This document shows, one piece after another, positions 55,066-64,000 of a stretch of DNA of 64,000 nt. Every line of letters starts with the position of its first letter. Positions within the stretch are counted from its first letter, which is position 1. Source of the stretch: Albidovulum litorale (GTDB lineage Bacteria; Pseudomonadota; Alphaproteobacteria; Rhodobacterales; Rhodobacteraceae). The notes beneath the pieces were generated by a model. It saw nothing but the letters and a program-made list of their open reading frames with translations, was not told where the DNA came from and did not search any database. The translations under genes were made by a program, and so were the position numbers. The stretch lies in assembly GCF_025751495.1 (NCBI RefSeq), contig NZ_JAOWKZ010000003.1:372001-436000 (forward strand), given 5' to 3'.

Positions 55066-56094
55066 TCACGGAAAGACCGGCGCGAGCATCAGCCCCGCCG
55101 TTTCATCGAGCCCAAGCATCAGGTTGGCGTTCTGCACCGCCTGACCCGAGGAGCCTTTGTTCAGGTTGTCGAGCGCCGCCACGACCAGCGCGCGGCCCGG
55201 CTTGCGGTCGCCGATGACGCCGATATGGCAGAAGTTCGACCCCGCGACCGCGCCCGTCCCCGGGGCCTGACCGAAGGGCAGGACGGTCAGGAAGGGTTCA
55301 TCGGCATAACGCGCGGCCAAAGCGGCATGGATCGCCTGCGCATCGCCCTTGACGTAGCAGGAGGCAAGGATGCCACGCGACATCGGCACGAGATGCGGGG
55401 TGAACATGATCTCGACCTTCCGGCCCGCAAGGGCACTGAATTCCTGATCGAATTCTCCCAGATGCCGGTGCTTGCCGCCTTGACTATAGCCAAGCACGTC
55501 GGTCTGCCGTTCCGTGAACAGCATGTTTTCCTTAAGGCTGCGCCCTGCGCCAGAGATGCCGTTCTTCAGATCGCATATGATGTCATCAAGGTCGATGAGC
55601 TCGCCTTCAATCAGCGGGCGCAGCGCGAACTGCACGGTCGCGGCGTTGCAGCCGGTCCCGGCCACCAGCCGTGCGGCGCGGATGTCGTCACGGTAGAACT
55701 CGGTCAGGCCATAAACGGCTTCTTTCTGTAATTCGACCGCGACATGCGGCGCACCGTACCATTTTTCATAGGCCGCCGGATCGCGCAGCCGGAAATCGGC
55801 GCCAAGGTCGACGACCTTCACCGAGCGCGGCAGATCACGCACCAAAGCCTGTGACAGGCCATGCGGCAGGGCCGCGAAACAAAGGTCGATCTTTGAGAAG
55901 TCGATCTCTTCAATCGTTGAAAGTGTCGGCAGGTCGAGATGACGCAGCTGCGGATAGACGCTCGCCATCTCCTGCCCGGCCTTGCGGTCGGCGGACAGAG
56001 CGGCGATCTCCATCGCGGGATGGGTGGCGATGATGCGGACAAGCTCGGCCCCGGTATAGCCGGACGCGCCGAGAATGGCGATATTGTGGGTCAT
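55066..56094 (-). CDS. argC: N-acetyl-gamma-glutamyl-phosphate reductase
   Basis: A 342-residue enzyme of arginine synthesis. The NADP-binding [20 protein letters not shown] leads the protein. The catalytic Cys is in [15 protein letters not shown] near residue 155, and HPHL-type substrate loop is in [14 protein letters not shown]. It heads the minus-strand run argC-ccmE-endolysin-holin-ccmF-ccmH. Confidence 0.95.
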   Translation of the reverse strand: MTHNIAILGASGYTGAELVRIIATHPAMEIAALSADRKAGQEMASVYPQLRHLDLPTLSTIEEIDFSKIDLCFAALPHGLSQALVRDLPRSVKVVDLGADFRLRDPAAYEKWYGAPHVAVELQKEAVYGLTEFYRDDIRAARLVAGTGCNAATVQFALRPLIEGELIDLDDIICDLKNGISGAGRSLKENMLFTERQTDVLGYSQGGKHRHLGEFDQEFSALAGRKVEIMFTPHLVPMSRGILASCYVKGDAQAIHAALAARYADEPFLTVLPFGQAPGTGAVAGSNFCHIGVIGDRKPGRALVVAALDNLNKGSSGQAVQNANLMLGLDETAGLMLAPVFP

Positions 56095-56275
56095 TCAACT
56101 CTCCGCAAATTGCGAGCCTTACATGTACAATCGCCCGTCTGCTTTCAACCGTATTAATCTTGGCTGACAATCCATCAATTCAGCTTCAACGAGCTTGCTT
56201 CCCGGTGCATCCATTGTGCTCCCGTGCCCGAAACCTGATGTGCACCAGATTGCCGCCGACATGACAGTCATTTTT

Positions 56276-57181
56276 TTAACCTTGTCGAGAGAGTTTCGTA
56301 GGCTCAAGGAGGCTAGTGCTGTTCCGTCCTCGCGCACCACCTTCTCCCACCATTATCTCATAGGTTCGGTCGAGAGAAAGTGGGCCCTGCACTCTCTCAA
56401 TTTGCCTTGAATTCATGAAGGGCGCTTCGGTTTCGAGAATGGGCAGCAATACCGGCAGGGTGACTTCCGAAGGCTTGAACTCCGCAACCTTCCGGAAAAT
56501 TGAAACACCCGGGCAGCTTCTTTTGCGATCGCCATGGCTTCGATGTGTCGGGATGGTGACTGCTTCGAAGAACGGCAAGCGTTGCATCTGCAACACGAGT
56601 AATGCAAGCCCATCATAACACATTGTATCATGCATCACGATAATCCCGCCCAGTTTCAGCTTTGACCCAAAGTATGCAATTTCGCGATTCAGATGACCAA
56701 ACGAATGCAATGAATCCAGAAACAGGAAGTCTATGCGACGCCCGTCAAGTCTGTCTTGGACGTCAAACTCCAGTGAGTTGCCAATAGTCGCAACTATGCT
56801 TTCCGCGATGTCCTCAGATTCAAAAAAGCGGTTCGGGCCAAGCTTGGCATCGAGAGTATGCACCACTGCATCGGTTGCGACGATGCGCGCGGCCGCCGCT
56901 AAATGGCACGTAGAGAATCCGCGTGACGTTCCGGTTTCGATGATTGTCGTGCTTCCGGTATTCAGAACCAGACTTGCCAGCAAATCCGCCACTGGCAGTT
57001 CAACGCAATCGTACCGAACTTCGGGATATTTGCTGCGATAAGTACCGATCGCCTCCTCGGAGAGTCTTTCTGCTTGCATCCGAACCGGGAGGTGATACCC
57101 GCCACTCCGTGGCTCGTAGAGTTGGCGGCAGATTCGAGACTGAGATCCGATATTCTTTAAAATCTGTTCAAACAAAGCCAT
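56276..57181 (-). CDS. Class I SAM-dependent methyltransferase (Methyltransf_24-like), AT-rich
   Basis: A 301-residue protein. The SAM-binding loop IIETGTSRGFSTCHLAAAAR (near residues 79-98) and the following VVHTLDAK are typical. The motif DFLFLDSLHSFGHLNREIAY (residues ~150-170) and IIVMHDTMCYDG are typical of Methyltransf_24 enzymes acting on sugars or small molecules. The substrate is unknown. It is visibly richer in A and T than its neighbours, with different codon use, and stands alone between argC and murI. This suggests acquisition by transfer. Confidence 0.75.
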   Translation of the reverse strand: MALFEQILKNIGSQSRICRQLYEPRSGGYHLPVRMQAERLSEEAIGTYRSKYPEVRYDCVELPVADLLASLVLNTGSTTIIETGTSRGFSTCHLAAAARIVATDAVVHTLDAKLGPNRFFESEDIAESIVATIGNSLEFDVQDRLDGRRIDFLFLDSLHSFGHLNREIAYFGSKLKLGGIIVMHDTMCYDGLALLVLQMQRLPFFEAVTIPTHRSHGDRKRSCPGVSIFRKVAEFKPSEVTLPVLLPILETEAPFMNSRQIERVQGPLSLDRTYEIMVGEGGARGRNSTSLLEPTKLSRQG

Positions 57182-57352
57182 CTCCCCGAATGATACGACC
57201 TGCCACAGATCCGAAGCAATCAGTCACGGTGCTGTCAGTCTGTATTGGTACGGTACGGACTTGACCGGTTTGTGCAGAGGTTGTTGACACCCTCCACCGG
57301 TAGAGTTTCATAGATTGGGTTGAAAACGGGGACAATACATTCTCGTGTCCAA

Positions 57353-58165
57353 TTACGCCGCCTGAAAGGCGATCTTTCGTCGCAGGAACTGCGTGGCCTT
57401 GTTCGAGACGCGGGCCGGGTCGCCGGTGGTCAGGAATTTGGCCTCAGTGCCCGTCCCGAGGAAATCCGGCCGGCGCTGCAGATAATCCTTCAGGCTTTCA
57501 GCCACCAGATTGGCCTGCGAATAGACCGTGACCGAAGGGCCAAGGGCCTCCTGAAAGACCTTTTCCATGAGGGGATAGTGGGTACAGCCGAGAACCGCCG
57601 CCTCGGGCTTCGGCATCCGCCGCCTCAAGGCCTCGACATGGGACCGCACGAGCGCCTCGGCGAGGATCTCATCGCCCTCCTCGATCGCATCGACAACACC
57701 GCCGCAGGGCTGCGCCTCCACGTCCACGCCGATTGCGCGGAAGGCAAGCTCTCGCTGGAAGGCACGGGAGGCGACCGTGGCGGGCGTCGCAAAAAGCGCC
57801 ACATGCTTGACCGCAACCTCGCGCGGCGGGGAATTGTCGCCCCATTGCCGTTCCGTCAGCGCCTCGATCAGTGGGACAAAGACGCCAAGAACGCGTTTGT
57901 CCGCCGGGACCCACTTTTCCTGCATCCGGCGGAGAGCAGCGGCCGAGGCGGTATTGCAGGCAAGGATCACAAGGTCGCAGCCTTCGTCCCAAAGCCGTTC
58001 GACGCCTGCGCAGGTCAGGTTGTAGATGTCATCGGCATCACGCACGCCGTAAGGCGCATGGGCGTTGTCGCCGAGATAGACGAAGGGCACCTCGGGCAAG
58101 GCCTTTGCCACGGCATCATAGACCGTAAGCCCACCAAGACCCGAATCGAAAACGCCGACCGCCAT
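57353..58165 (-). CDS. murI: Glutamate racemase
   Basis: A 270-residue enzyme that makes D-glutamate for peptidoglycan. It begins [20 protein letters not shown]. The two catalytic cysteines are in [14 protein letters not shown] (near residue 72) and [13 protein letters not shown] (near residue 190). The start at 58165 is the family start; a longer frame upstream has no homology features. A GGACA/TGTCC hairpin lies just downstream (about 57330-57350). Confidence 0.94.
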   Translation of the reverse strand: MAVGVFDSGLGGLTVYDAVAKALPEVPFVYLGDNAHAPYGVRDADDIYNLTCAGVERLWDEGCDLVILACNTASAAALRRMQEKWVPADKRVLGVFVPLIEALTERQWGDNSPPREVAVKHVALFATPATVASRAFQRELAFRAIGVDVEAQPCGGVVDAIEEGDEILAEALVRSHVEALRRRMPKPEAAVLGCTHYPLMEKVFQEALGPSVTVYSQANLVAESLKDYLQRRPDFLGTGTEAKFLTTGDPARVSNKATQFLRRKIAFQAA

Positions 58166-58307
58166 ATGCCTGCCCCGTGAAATGCATGCCCGTCTTACGC
58201 GCCGGGGCGGCGGAAATCCACGGCTTTTCCACACGCATCCTCGCCGCCTCGAATGGGGCAAGAAAATTCAAGTTTTCTTGGCAAAAGTCATTGAAGATTT
58301 TTTCGCC

Positions 58308-61300
58308 CTATTCGGCTGCCGCCTTCATGGGCGCCCCGCCTGCCCGGATCGTGGCCAGAAGCTCTTCCCGCCGTTTCGCCGCCGCGCGTTCCGCCGCCTG
58401 TTTCACCGGACCGAAGCCACGAATGGAAAGCGGCAATTCGGCGAGCGCCACAGCCGCATCTAGTGTTTCCGGCCGGACGCGTGGCAAGACCTCGGCCATA
58501 TCGGCCTCGTATTGCGCGATCAGCGCGCGCTCCATCTTTCGTTCCGAAGACCTGCCGAAGAGGTCGAGCGTTGTACCCCGAAGGCGCTTCATCGTCGCGA
58601 GCAGCCGGAAGACCGGCAGCATCCACGCACCATATTCCTTCTTTACCGGCCTTCCGTCTTTACCTTGCTGCGCAAGGAAGGGCGGTGCGAGATGGAAGGT
58701 CATCCGGAAATCGCCGCCGAACTCCGCCTTGGCCTTTCCTGCGGTTTCAAGATGTAGCCGGGCGATCTCGTATTCGTCCTTGTAGGCAAGAAGCTTGTGG
58801 TAGCCAATCGCCACCGCCTGACGCATATCTGCAGGCGCGGCATCCACCAGCTTGCGGTAGCGCGCGGCATAGGCCTCGTTCTGATAGGCGGTCAGATGCG
58901 CCACACGGAATGCAATTTTTTCCTCCAGCGTCAGATGCTTGGCCGCCGCTTCCGCCAGATGGTCGGCAACCTCGGCCGGGTGCAGCATCGCCCAGCGGCC
59001 GATGTCGAAGGCGCGCAGGTTGCCCTGAACGGCAGCGCCATTCAACTCGATCGCTTGCTGGATCGCATTCGCCGACAGGGGCACAAGACCCCGCTGCCAG
59101 GCCGCGCCCAAGAGCAGCATGTTGGAGTAAATCGAATCGCCCAGCAGTTTCCGCGCCAGTTCGGAGGCGTCGAGGAACTGCACACGATCCTTCAACCGCG
59201 CTTCAAGAGACAGCCGCAACCTTTCAACCGGCAAATGAAAATCGCGATTACGCGTGAAAGCGCCGGTCATGATCTCATGCGCGTTCACCACCGCCCCGGT
59301 ACGGCCCGTTTTCATCAGGCCCAGCGTCTTGGCCCCGCCGCTGACGACCAGATCGCCGCCGATCACGCAATCGGCCTCTCCAGTCGCGACCCGGATCGCG
59401 TTTATATCTTCGGGCTTTTCCGCCAGCCGCAGATGGATATTGACGGCACCACCCTTCTGGGCAAGGCCCGCCATCTCCATCATCCCGGCACCCTTGCCGT
59501 CGAGATGCGCTGCCTGTGCCAGAACGGCACCGATTGTCACCACGCCGGTCCCGCCGACGCCGGTGATCAGCACGTTATAGGTGCCCCTGATCGGGGGCAG
59601 TTTCGGATCGGGTAGTTTCGGCAGCGTGAATTCGGCCGCGACTGCCTTCTTTACCTCAGCCCCTTTCAACGTCACGAAAGAGGGGCAGAACCCGTCGATG
59701 CAGGAGAAGTCCTTGTTGCAGGACGACTGATCTATGGCGCGTTTCCGGCCCAGTTCGGTCTCCACCGGGACAATAGAGACGCAGTTCGACTGGATGCCGC
59801 AATCGCCGCAGCCCTCGCAGATATCGGTGTTGATGAAGACGCGTCGGTCAGGGTCCGGAAACGCGCCGCGCTTGCGGCGTCGCCGTTTTTCGGCGGCACA
59901 GGTCTGGACATAAAGAATGACAGATACACCCTTGATATCCTTGTATCTCTTCTGCACCTCCGGGAGATCATGTCGCTCGTGCTTCTCGATCTCCGCCGGG
60001 AACTGCGAAAGCTCCACCCCCTCCTTCTCGTCATAAACGAGGGCCACGTTCTTCACCCCCATCGCCATGACCTCGCGTGCGATCTGAGGCGCGGTCAGCC
60101 CGCCTTCATTCGGTTGGCCGCCGGTCATCGCGACGGCGTCGTTGAAGAGGATCTTGTAGGTGATGTTGGTCCCCGCCGCCAAAGCGGCACGGATCGCAAG
60201 GATGCCGGAATGGTTGTAGGTGCCGTCACCAAGGTTCTGGAACACATGGCCGCGTGTGGAGAACGGCGCTTGCCCTACCCAGTTCACGCCCTCGCCGCCC
60301 ATCTGCGTGGCCCAGCGGGTATCGCGATCCATCCAGACGGTCATGAAGTGGCAACCGATGCCGGAATACGCAACCGAGCCTTCCGGAACCTTCGTCGATG
60401 TGTTGTGGGGACAGCCCGAGCAGAAATAAGGCGTCCGCTGCGCCAGTTCCGGCACATTGTCGGCCCACCGCGCCTCGCGCACCTCGCTCAGGCAGGCGCG
60501 CATCTCATCGGTCGCACGACCCTCCTCAATCAGAATGTCGCCGATCTTTTCCGCAATCATCGCGGGATCAAGCGCGTAACGGGTCGGGAACAATTCTTCG
60601 CGGTGCATGCCGCCCGCGCCGCCCTTGTACCAGCCATAGACTCGCCGGCCCTGACGGTCGTCAAAGATCGCCTCCTTGATCTGGACTTCCATCAGCTTGC
60701 GCTTTTCCTCGACCACAATGATCAGGTCGAGCCCTTCTGCCCAGTCATGGAAACTGAGCATATCGAGCGGGAAAGTCTGCCCCACCTTGTAGGTGGTGAT
60801 GCCCAGCCGCTCGGCCTCGGCGGCATCGATCCCTAACATTTCGAAGGCATGGCAGAGGTCGAGCCAGTTCTTGCCCGCCGACACAAAACCGATCTTCGCC
60901 CCCGACTTGCCCCAGACCCGTTTGTCGATCTTGTTGGCGCGCGCAAAGGCCTCGGCTGCATGGCGTTTGTAGTCGATCATCCGGGTTTCCTGGAGGACCG
61001 GCGTGTCGCCAAGCTGGATATTAAGCCCGCCTTCGGGCATCTGGAACTCGGGTGTGACGAATGACATCCGGAACGGATCTCCATCGACGACCGCCGTTGC
61101 CTCGGCCGTGTCCTTCATGGTCTTGAGGCCGACCCAGACTCCGGCAAAGCGCGACAGGGCCCAGCCATAGATGCCGTAATCCAGCACTTCCTGAACGCCG
61201 GCCGGGCTGACGACCGGCATATAGACATCGACCATCGCCCAGTCGGACTGGTGCAACGTCAGGGAGCTTTCGCCGGTATGGTCGTCACCCATCGCCATCA

Positions 61301-61721
61301 GCACGCCGCCATGCTTCGATGATCCAGCAAGGTTCGCGTGCCGCATCACATCGCCCGTACGGTCCACCCCCGGCCCCTTGCCGTACCAGAGGCCGAAGAC
61401 GCCGTCATAGCGCCCCTCGCCATACATTTCGGCCTGCTGGGTGCCCCAGAGCGCGGTCGCAGCAAGATCCTCGTTCAGGCCCGGTTCAAAGCGGATATCG
61501 TTGGCATCGAGCAGTTTCTTCGCCCGCGCCATGTTCAGATCGACCCCGCCGAGCGGAGAGCCGCGATAGCCCGAGACGTAACCGGCGGTATTCAGCCCCG
61601 CCTTCCGGTCGCGTTCCTTCTGCATCAGCATCAGGCGCACAAGCGCCTGTGTGCCGTTCAAAAGCACAGGTGATTTGGTCAGGTCGTACCGATCATTGAG
61701 GCTGATCTGCGGCTTGCTCAT
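58308..61721 (-). CDS. Indolepyruvate ferredoxin oxidoreductase, fused giant form
   Basis: An 1137-residue fused alpha/gamma 2-oxoacid:ferredoxin oxidoreductase that oxidatively decarboxylates arylpyruvates from aromatic amino acids to acyl-CoA. The N-terminal part has YRGSPLGGVDLNMA and GDDHTGESSL. The ThDP domain has the GIGCHFMTVWMDRDTRWATQ, NLGDGTYNHSG and NDAVAMTGGQPN segments. One [4Fe-4S] site is seen as CEGCGDCGIQSNC. The gamma domain has ITGVGGTGVVTIGAVLAQAA. It diverges from a LysR gene that may control it. The PaaG-like gene at 50131 could be linked metabolically. Confidence 0.93.
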   Translation of the reverse strand: MSKPQISLNDRYDLTKSPVLLNGTQALVRLMLMQKERDRKAGLNTAGYVSGYRGSPLGGVDLNMARAKKLLDANDIRFEPGLNEDLAATALWGTQQAEMYGEGRYDGVFGLWYGKGPGVDRTGDVMRHANLAGSSKHGGVLMAMGDDHTGESSLTLHQSDWAMVDVYMPVVSPAGVQEVLDYGIYGWALSRFAGVWVGLKTMKDTAEATAVVDGDPFRMSFVTPEFQMPEGGLNIQLGDTPVLQETRMIDYKRHAAEAFARANKIDKRVWGKSGAKIGFVSAGKNWLDLCHAFEMLGIDAAEAERLGITTYKVGQTFPLDMLSFHDWAEGLDLIIVVEEKRKLMEVQIKEAIFDDRQGRRVYGWYKGGAGGMHREELFPTRYALDPAMIAEKIGDILIEEGRATDEMRACLSEVREARWADNVPELAQRTPYFCSGCPHNTSTKVPEGSVAYSGIGCHFMTVWMDRDTRWATQMGGEGVNWVGQAPFSTRGHVFQNLGDGTYNHSGILAIRAALAAGTNITYKILFNDAVAMTGGQPNEGGLTAPQIAREVMAMGVKNVALVYDEKEGVELSQFPAEIEKHERHDLPEVQKRYKDIKGVSVILYVQTCAAEKRRRRKRGAFPDPDRRVFINTDICEGCGDCGIQSNCVSIVPVETELGRKRAIDQSSCNKDFSCIDGFCPSFVTLKGAEVKKAVAAEFTLPKLPDPKLPPIRGTYNVLITGVGGTGVVTIGAVLAQAAHLDGKGAGMMEMAGLAQKGGAVNIHLRLAEKPEDINAIRVATGEADCVIGGDLVVSGGAKTLGLMKTGRTGAVVNAHEIMTGAFTRNRDFHLPVERLRLSLEARLKDRVQFLDASELARKLLGDSIYSNMLLLGAAWQRGLVPLSANAIQQAIELNGAAVQGNLRAFDIGRWAMLHPAEVADHLAEAAAKHLTLEEKIAFRVAHLTAYQNEAYAARYRKLVDAAPADMRQAVAIGYHKLLAYKDEYEIARLHLETAGKAKAEFGGDFRMTFHLAPPFLAQQGKDGRPVKKEYGAWMLPVFRLLATMKRLRGTTLDLFGRSSERKMERALIAQYEADMAEVLPRVRPETLDAAVALAELPLSIRGFGPVKQAAERAAAKRREELLATIRAGGAPMKAAAE

Positions 61722-61754
61722 CTGGCCCTCCCCGCTAGCAGAGCAGCACCATTA

Positions 61755-61775
61755 TAGGTCAAAACTTCTGACCTA
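61755..61775. promoter_or_regulatory. Inverted repeat between the IOR gene and lysR-type gene
   Basis: TAGGTCA-N7-TGACCTA, a perfect 21-bp repeat 34 bp upstream of the IOR ATG. A-T ends and size fit a LysR-type site. It probably binds the adjacent regulator. Confidence 0.55.
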
Positions 61776-61836
61776 CAAAGCGCCTTTTTTCTGACCATCC
61801 GGACAGTTTTGTTCCAGTTACATTGCAGTTTTACTT

Positions 61837-61870
61837 TCCCGGCTTAAGTAATTCCGCCATAAAGCCGGGA
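61837..61870 (+). promoter_or_regulatory. Leader hairpin of the LysR gene
   Basis: TCCCGGCTT pairs with AAGCCGGGA across a 16-base loop, 24 bp before the ATG. A 9-bp perfect stem in the 5' leader, of unknown role. Confidence 0.4.
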
Positions 61871-61894
61871 CGCAAAACGACAGAAAGCACCAGG

Positions 61895-62800
61895 ATGGAC
61901 TGGGACAAGCTCAGAATCTTCCACGCGGTCGCCGATGCGGGAAGTCTTACGCATGCGGGCGAGAGCCTGAACCTGTCGCAATCCGCCGTCAGCCGCCAGA
62001 TCCGCGCGCTGGAAGAGAGCCTGCACACCACCCTTTTTCACCGCCATGCGCGGGGACTGATTCTCACCGAGCAGGGCGAATTGCTGTTCGACGCGACGTC
62101 GGCGATGAACAAGCGTCTGGAAACTGCCGCAGCCCGCATCCGCGACAGCGAGGATGAGGTATTTGGCGAACTCAAGGTCACGACAACCACGGCTTTCGGG
62201 ACGCTCTGGCTCGCGCCGCGCCTCGGCAAGCTTTACGACAAGTATCCCGATCTGAAGATCGAGATGATGCTTGAGGAACGTGTACTTGACCTCCCGATGC
62301 GTGAGGCCGATGTCGCGATCCGCATGAAGGAACCCAGTCAGGCCGACCTGATACGCCGAAGGCTGATGAACATCCGGATGCGGCTCTATGCTACCGCAGA
62401 ATATCTTGAACAGGCCGGAACCCCGGAATCACTCGAAGACCTCGGCAGGCACCGGCTGATCAGTCAGAGCCTGACCGCCCCGCAGGTCGGGGCCGGGGCA
62501 ACGCTGGTTCAGACCCTTCTGGCCCATGACATCCGTTCGACGCTGACCGTGAACAGCTATTACGGCGTACTGCAATCGGTGCTGTCGCATCTCGGCATCG
62601 GTGTGCTGCCGGATTACCTGACGGATGACTTCCCCAACCTTGTGCGCGTCCTGCCGGATGTGGAATCCGGCGAGGTGCCGGTCTTTCTCGCCTATCCCGA
62701 GGAACTCCGGCAATCCAAACGCGTGGCGGCCTTCCGCGACTTCGTGATGGAAGAGATCATTCTTTACCGAAAAAGCCGCCGCGACGAGCAGACAACCTGA
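61895..62800 (+). CDS. LysR-family transcriptional regulator
   Basis: A 301-residue LTTR. The N-terminal HTH is LRIFHAVADAGSLTHAGESL then NLSQSAVSRQIRALEESLHT. The C-terminal effector domain has GELKVTTTTAFGTLWLAPRL and VLPDYLTDDFPNLVRVLPDV. It diverges from the indolepyruvate oxidoreductase gene, the usual place for a pathway regulator. The ATG follows a purine-rich ribosome site. The effector is unknown; an arylpyruvate or aromatic amino acid is a reasonable guess. Confidence 0.92.
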   Translation: MDWDKLRIFHAVADAGSLTHAGESLNLSQSAVSRQIRALEESLHTTLFHRHARGLILTEQGELLFDATSAMNKRLETAAARIRDSEDEVFGELKVTTTTAFGTLWLAPRLGKLYDKYPDLKIEMMLEERVLDLPMREADVAIRMKEPSQADLIRRRLMNIRMRLYATAEYLEQAGTPESLEDLGRHRLISQSLTAPQVGAGATLVQTLLAHDIRSTLTVNSYYGVLQSVLSHLGIGVLPDYLTDDFPNLVRVLPDVESGEVPVFLAYPEELRQSKRVAAFRDFVMEEIILYRKSRRDEQTT

Positions 62801-62862
62801 AATTGCAGTGAGGCATGTGCGCAACGCATACCGGCCATGACACGATTCAGATGCGTTTTTCC

Positions 62863-62891
62863 TTGATCCGGCGAAACCCACAACCTAGATA
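62863..62891 (+). promoter_or_regulatory. Promoter of the small RNA
   Basis: TTGATC at 62863-62868 and TAGATA at 62886-62891 with a 17-bp spacer. It is the best promoter match in this gap and directly precedes the folded RNA at 62896. Confidence 0.65.
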
Positions 62892-62895
62892 GGAA

Positions 62896-62977
62896 TAGAA
62901 GCCAGCGGTTGAGGAAACTCTCGCTGACTTCTACCTCCCTGTTGGACTTAGGCCGAGCTTGTCTCGGCCTTTTTTTT
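62896..62977 (+). ncRNA. Candidate trans-acting small RNA (about 80 nt)
   Basis: A free-standing transcript with promoter and terminator and no open frame. The 5' part folds as TAGAAG/CTTCTA plus CAGCG/CGCTG around a loop containing GAG-GAAA-CTC. A single-stranded CCTCCCTGTTGGACTTA follows. A strong terminator ends it (GGCCGAG / CTCGGCC at 62951-62969, then eight T). The exposed CCTCCC is anti-Shine-Dalgarno-like, as in several alphaproteobacterial sRNAs. The layout resembles the MmgR/suhB-type family, but the identity is not proven. Confidence 0.7.
62951..62977 (+). terminator. Intrinsic terminator of the small RNA
   Basis: GGCCGAG-CTTGT-CTCGGCC followed by eight T. The strongest terminator in the window. 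Confidence 0.9.
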
Positions 62978-63180
62978 GTTTCGCGGGCAGTCATGGCATG
63001 ATGCCCTACGGCTGTCCACCAACAAGTGAAAGCAAGTGCCTATCTGGATCTTTATTCCGTCAGAAATTCATTCACTGCTGAAGCAGGCGTCGCCTTTGTC
63101 CAATTCCTGACAGCGGGTGGTCATTCTGTAGGCATCTCGACTTTGCAGAGCCCCAAGGATCGGCAGGTTTCGATTAGGGT
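62978..63180. other. Gene-free stretch after the small RNA
   Basis: About 200 bp of lower GC with no convincing open frame or RNA. An imperfect palindrome (GGGCA...TGCCC, 62985-63005) is the only structure noted. It ends at the stop codon of the dehydrogenase gene. Confidence 0.5.
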
Positions 63181-64000
63181 TTAAACGAAGCTGACGCCCC
63201 TACGCTGCGCCCGCAATCTCGGGTCGTGCGACTTGATCAATACCGACCGCCCCTCCAGCGCCTCGTCGCAGCGATCCAGGGTCTCGCGCTCCAACCGCTC
63301 CATCGCTTCGGCGGTGTAGAAGGTCAGATGCGGCAACATCAGGACGTTGGGGAGGCTGAAGAGCGGGCTCATGAGGTGGTCGGAGAGGTTGAGAGGTTCA
63401 GCGGAAAAGACATCCAGCCCGGCACCGGCGATACGGCCTTCGGTCAGTGCCGCGACCAGGGCAGCCTCATCCACCAATGCGCCGCGTGACGAGTTGATGA
63501 GGAGAGCGGTGGGTTTCATCGCGGCAAGTTCGGCGGCGCCGATGATATGGCGGGTCGTGGCGTTCAGTGTGCAGTGGAGCGAAACGAAATCGCTTTGCCT
63601 GAGCAGGTCGTGCAGATCGTCGACCTTTTCGACGCCACACGCGGCCATCTCCCCGGCTTCCATGCCGGGCGTATAGGATATGACCCGCGCGCGAAAGCCC
63701 TGCCCCGCCATGCGAGCAAAGCTGCGCCCGATCCTGCCCAGCCCGACGATGCCGACGGTCTTTCCCGCGATATCCGAGCCCATCCACCGGGCGGTGGGCC
63801 AGGCCCAGCCCTCGGCCCGCATCTGGCGGTCGAGGGGGATCAGCTTTTTCGCCAGCGCGATCATCAGGGTGAATGCGCCCTCGGCCACGGTTTCCTCGGC
63901 ATATTCAGGGATATTGACGACAGGAATGCCGCGCGCGATGGCGGCCGGGATGTCGATCGCGTCGATGCCTACACCGTACTTGACGATCCCCTTCAGGCGC
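63181..64000 (-). CDS. D-isomer-specific 2-hydroxyacid dehydrogenase, 5' end outside the window
   Basis: An open frame runs from the stop at 63181 through the window edge at 64000, about 273 residues. The NAD-binding Rossmann motif is TVGIVGLGRIGRSFARMAGQ. The catalytic Arg lies in LLINSSRGALVDEAALVAAL, the Glu in LDVFSAEPLN, and the His in VLMLPHLTFYTAEA. The visible N-terminal part (LKGIVKYGVGIDAIDIPAA) belongs to the substrate domain. The family includes phosphoglycerate, glyoxylate and hydroxypyruvate dehydrogenases; the substrate is not decided here. Confidence 0.9.
   Translation of the reverse strand, partial: RLKGIVKYGVGIDAIDIPAAIARGIPVVNIPEYAEETVAEGAFTLMIALAKKLIPLDRQMRAEGWAWPTARWMGSDIAGKTVGIVGLGRIGRSFARMAGQGFRARVISYTPGMEAGEMAACGVEKVDDLHDLLRQSDFVSLHCTLNATTRHIIGAAELAAMKPTALLINSSRGALVDEAALVAALTEGRIAGAGLDVFSAEPLNLSDHLMSPLFSLPNVLMLPHLTFYTAEAMERLERETLDRCDEALEGRSVLIKSHDPRLRAQRRGVSFV

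Noticed and set aside
62985-63005. Imperfect palindrome after the small RNA
   Set aside because: It has a bulge and no T tract, and no neighbouring gene for which it would serve as an operator.

Overview
The window is high-GC, densely packed chromosomal DNA from an alphaproteobacterium of the Rhodobacteraceae (Rhodobacter/Roseobacter type). The assignment rests on a TakP-type TRAP transporter, the DUF2852 protein, a coenzyme-B12-dependent NrdJ reductase, LexA boxes of the GAAC-N7-GAAC type, a full CtrA site and a lysis pair of the gene-transfer-agent (GTA) type. It is mostly core genome. Two stretches look acquired: an AT-richer gene behind nrdJ and an AT-richer methyltransferase gene near argC.

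Layout. 1-5.5 kb: glnE (3' end outside), a YbaK-like deacylase, DUF2852, bpt and a universal stress protein. 5.5-12.4 kb: a 2-oxoacid-type TRAP operon (takP-dctQ-dctM, minus) facing a Cache-domain histidine kinase and NarL-type regulator (plus). 12.4-14.6 kb: an HxlR regulator diverging from a four-gene operon (GST, NTF2-like, tautomerase, YdcZ transporter) whose first two genes each carry a one-base frameshift. 14.7-18.4 kb: a Ca2+/Na+ antiporter, then ilvBN behind a complete leader-peptide attenuator. 18.4-22 kb: two paralogous EF-hand proteins bracketing an ECF sigma factor, a GAF-LuxR regulator and a Tat-exported metallo-hydrolase. 22.4-27 kb: a BstA-like candidate antiphage gene 1 bp behind nrdJ, with NrdR-like boxes upstream of nrdJ. 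27.5-32 kb: tRNA-Pro, DUF192, a double cold-shock protein with a CtrA site, pdxH, fabI, gpt and an aminotransferase. 32-42.9 kb: ppiD, trpE, a divergent polysaccharide deacetylase on the other strand, trpG-trpD-ung-trpC, moaC-moeA and lexA. 42.9-50.9 kb: comEC, gltX, gltA, an EF-G-like protein and an enoyl-CoA hydratase. 51-56 kb: argC-ccmE-endolysin-holin-ccmF-ccmH. 56-64 kb: methyltransferase, murI, a giant indolepyruvate ferredoxin oxidoreductase with a divergent LysR gene, an unannotated small RNA, and a 2-hydroxyacid dehydrogenase cut by the window edge.

Themes. Several elements fit the GTA/competence/SOS network known in this family: an endolysin-holin pair embedded in the cytochrome c maturation locus, comEC next to an autoregulated lexA, and a CtrA site before the cold-shock gene. 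Amino-acid supply is a second theme (ilvBN under attenuation, trp genes, argC, glnE). The most interesting unexplained items are the BstA-like gene, the roughly 80-nt RNA at 62.9 kb, the dispersed GGAGTATTTT intergenic repeat and the paired 17-bp operators before the DUF2852 gene. All assignments come from reading the sequence and remembered family features; no database search was run.
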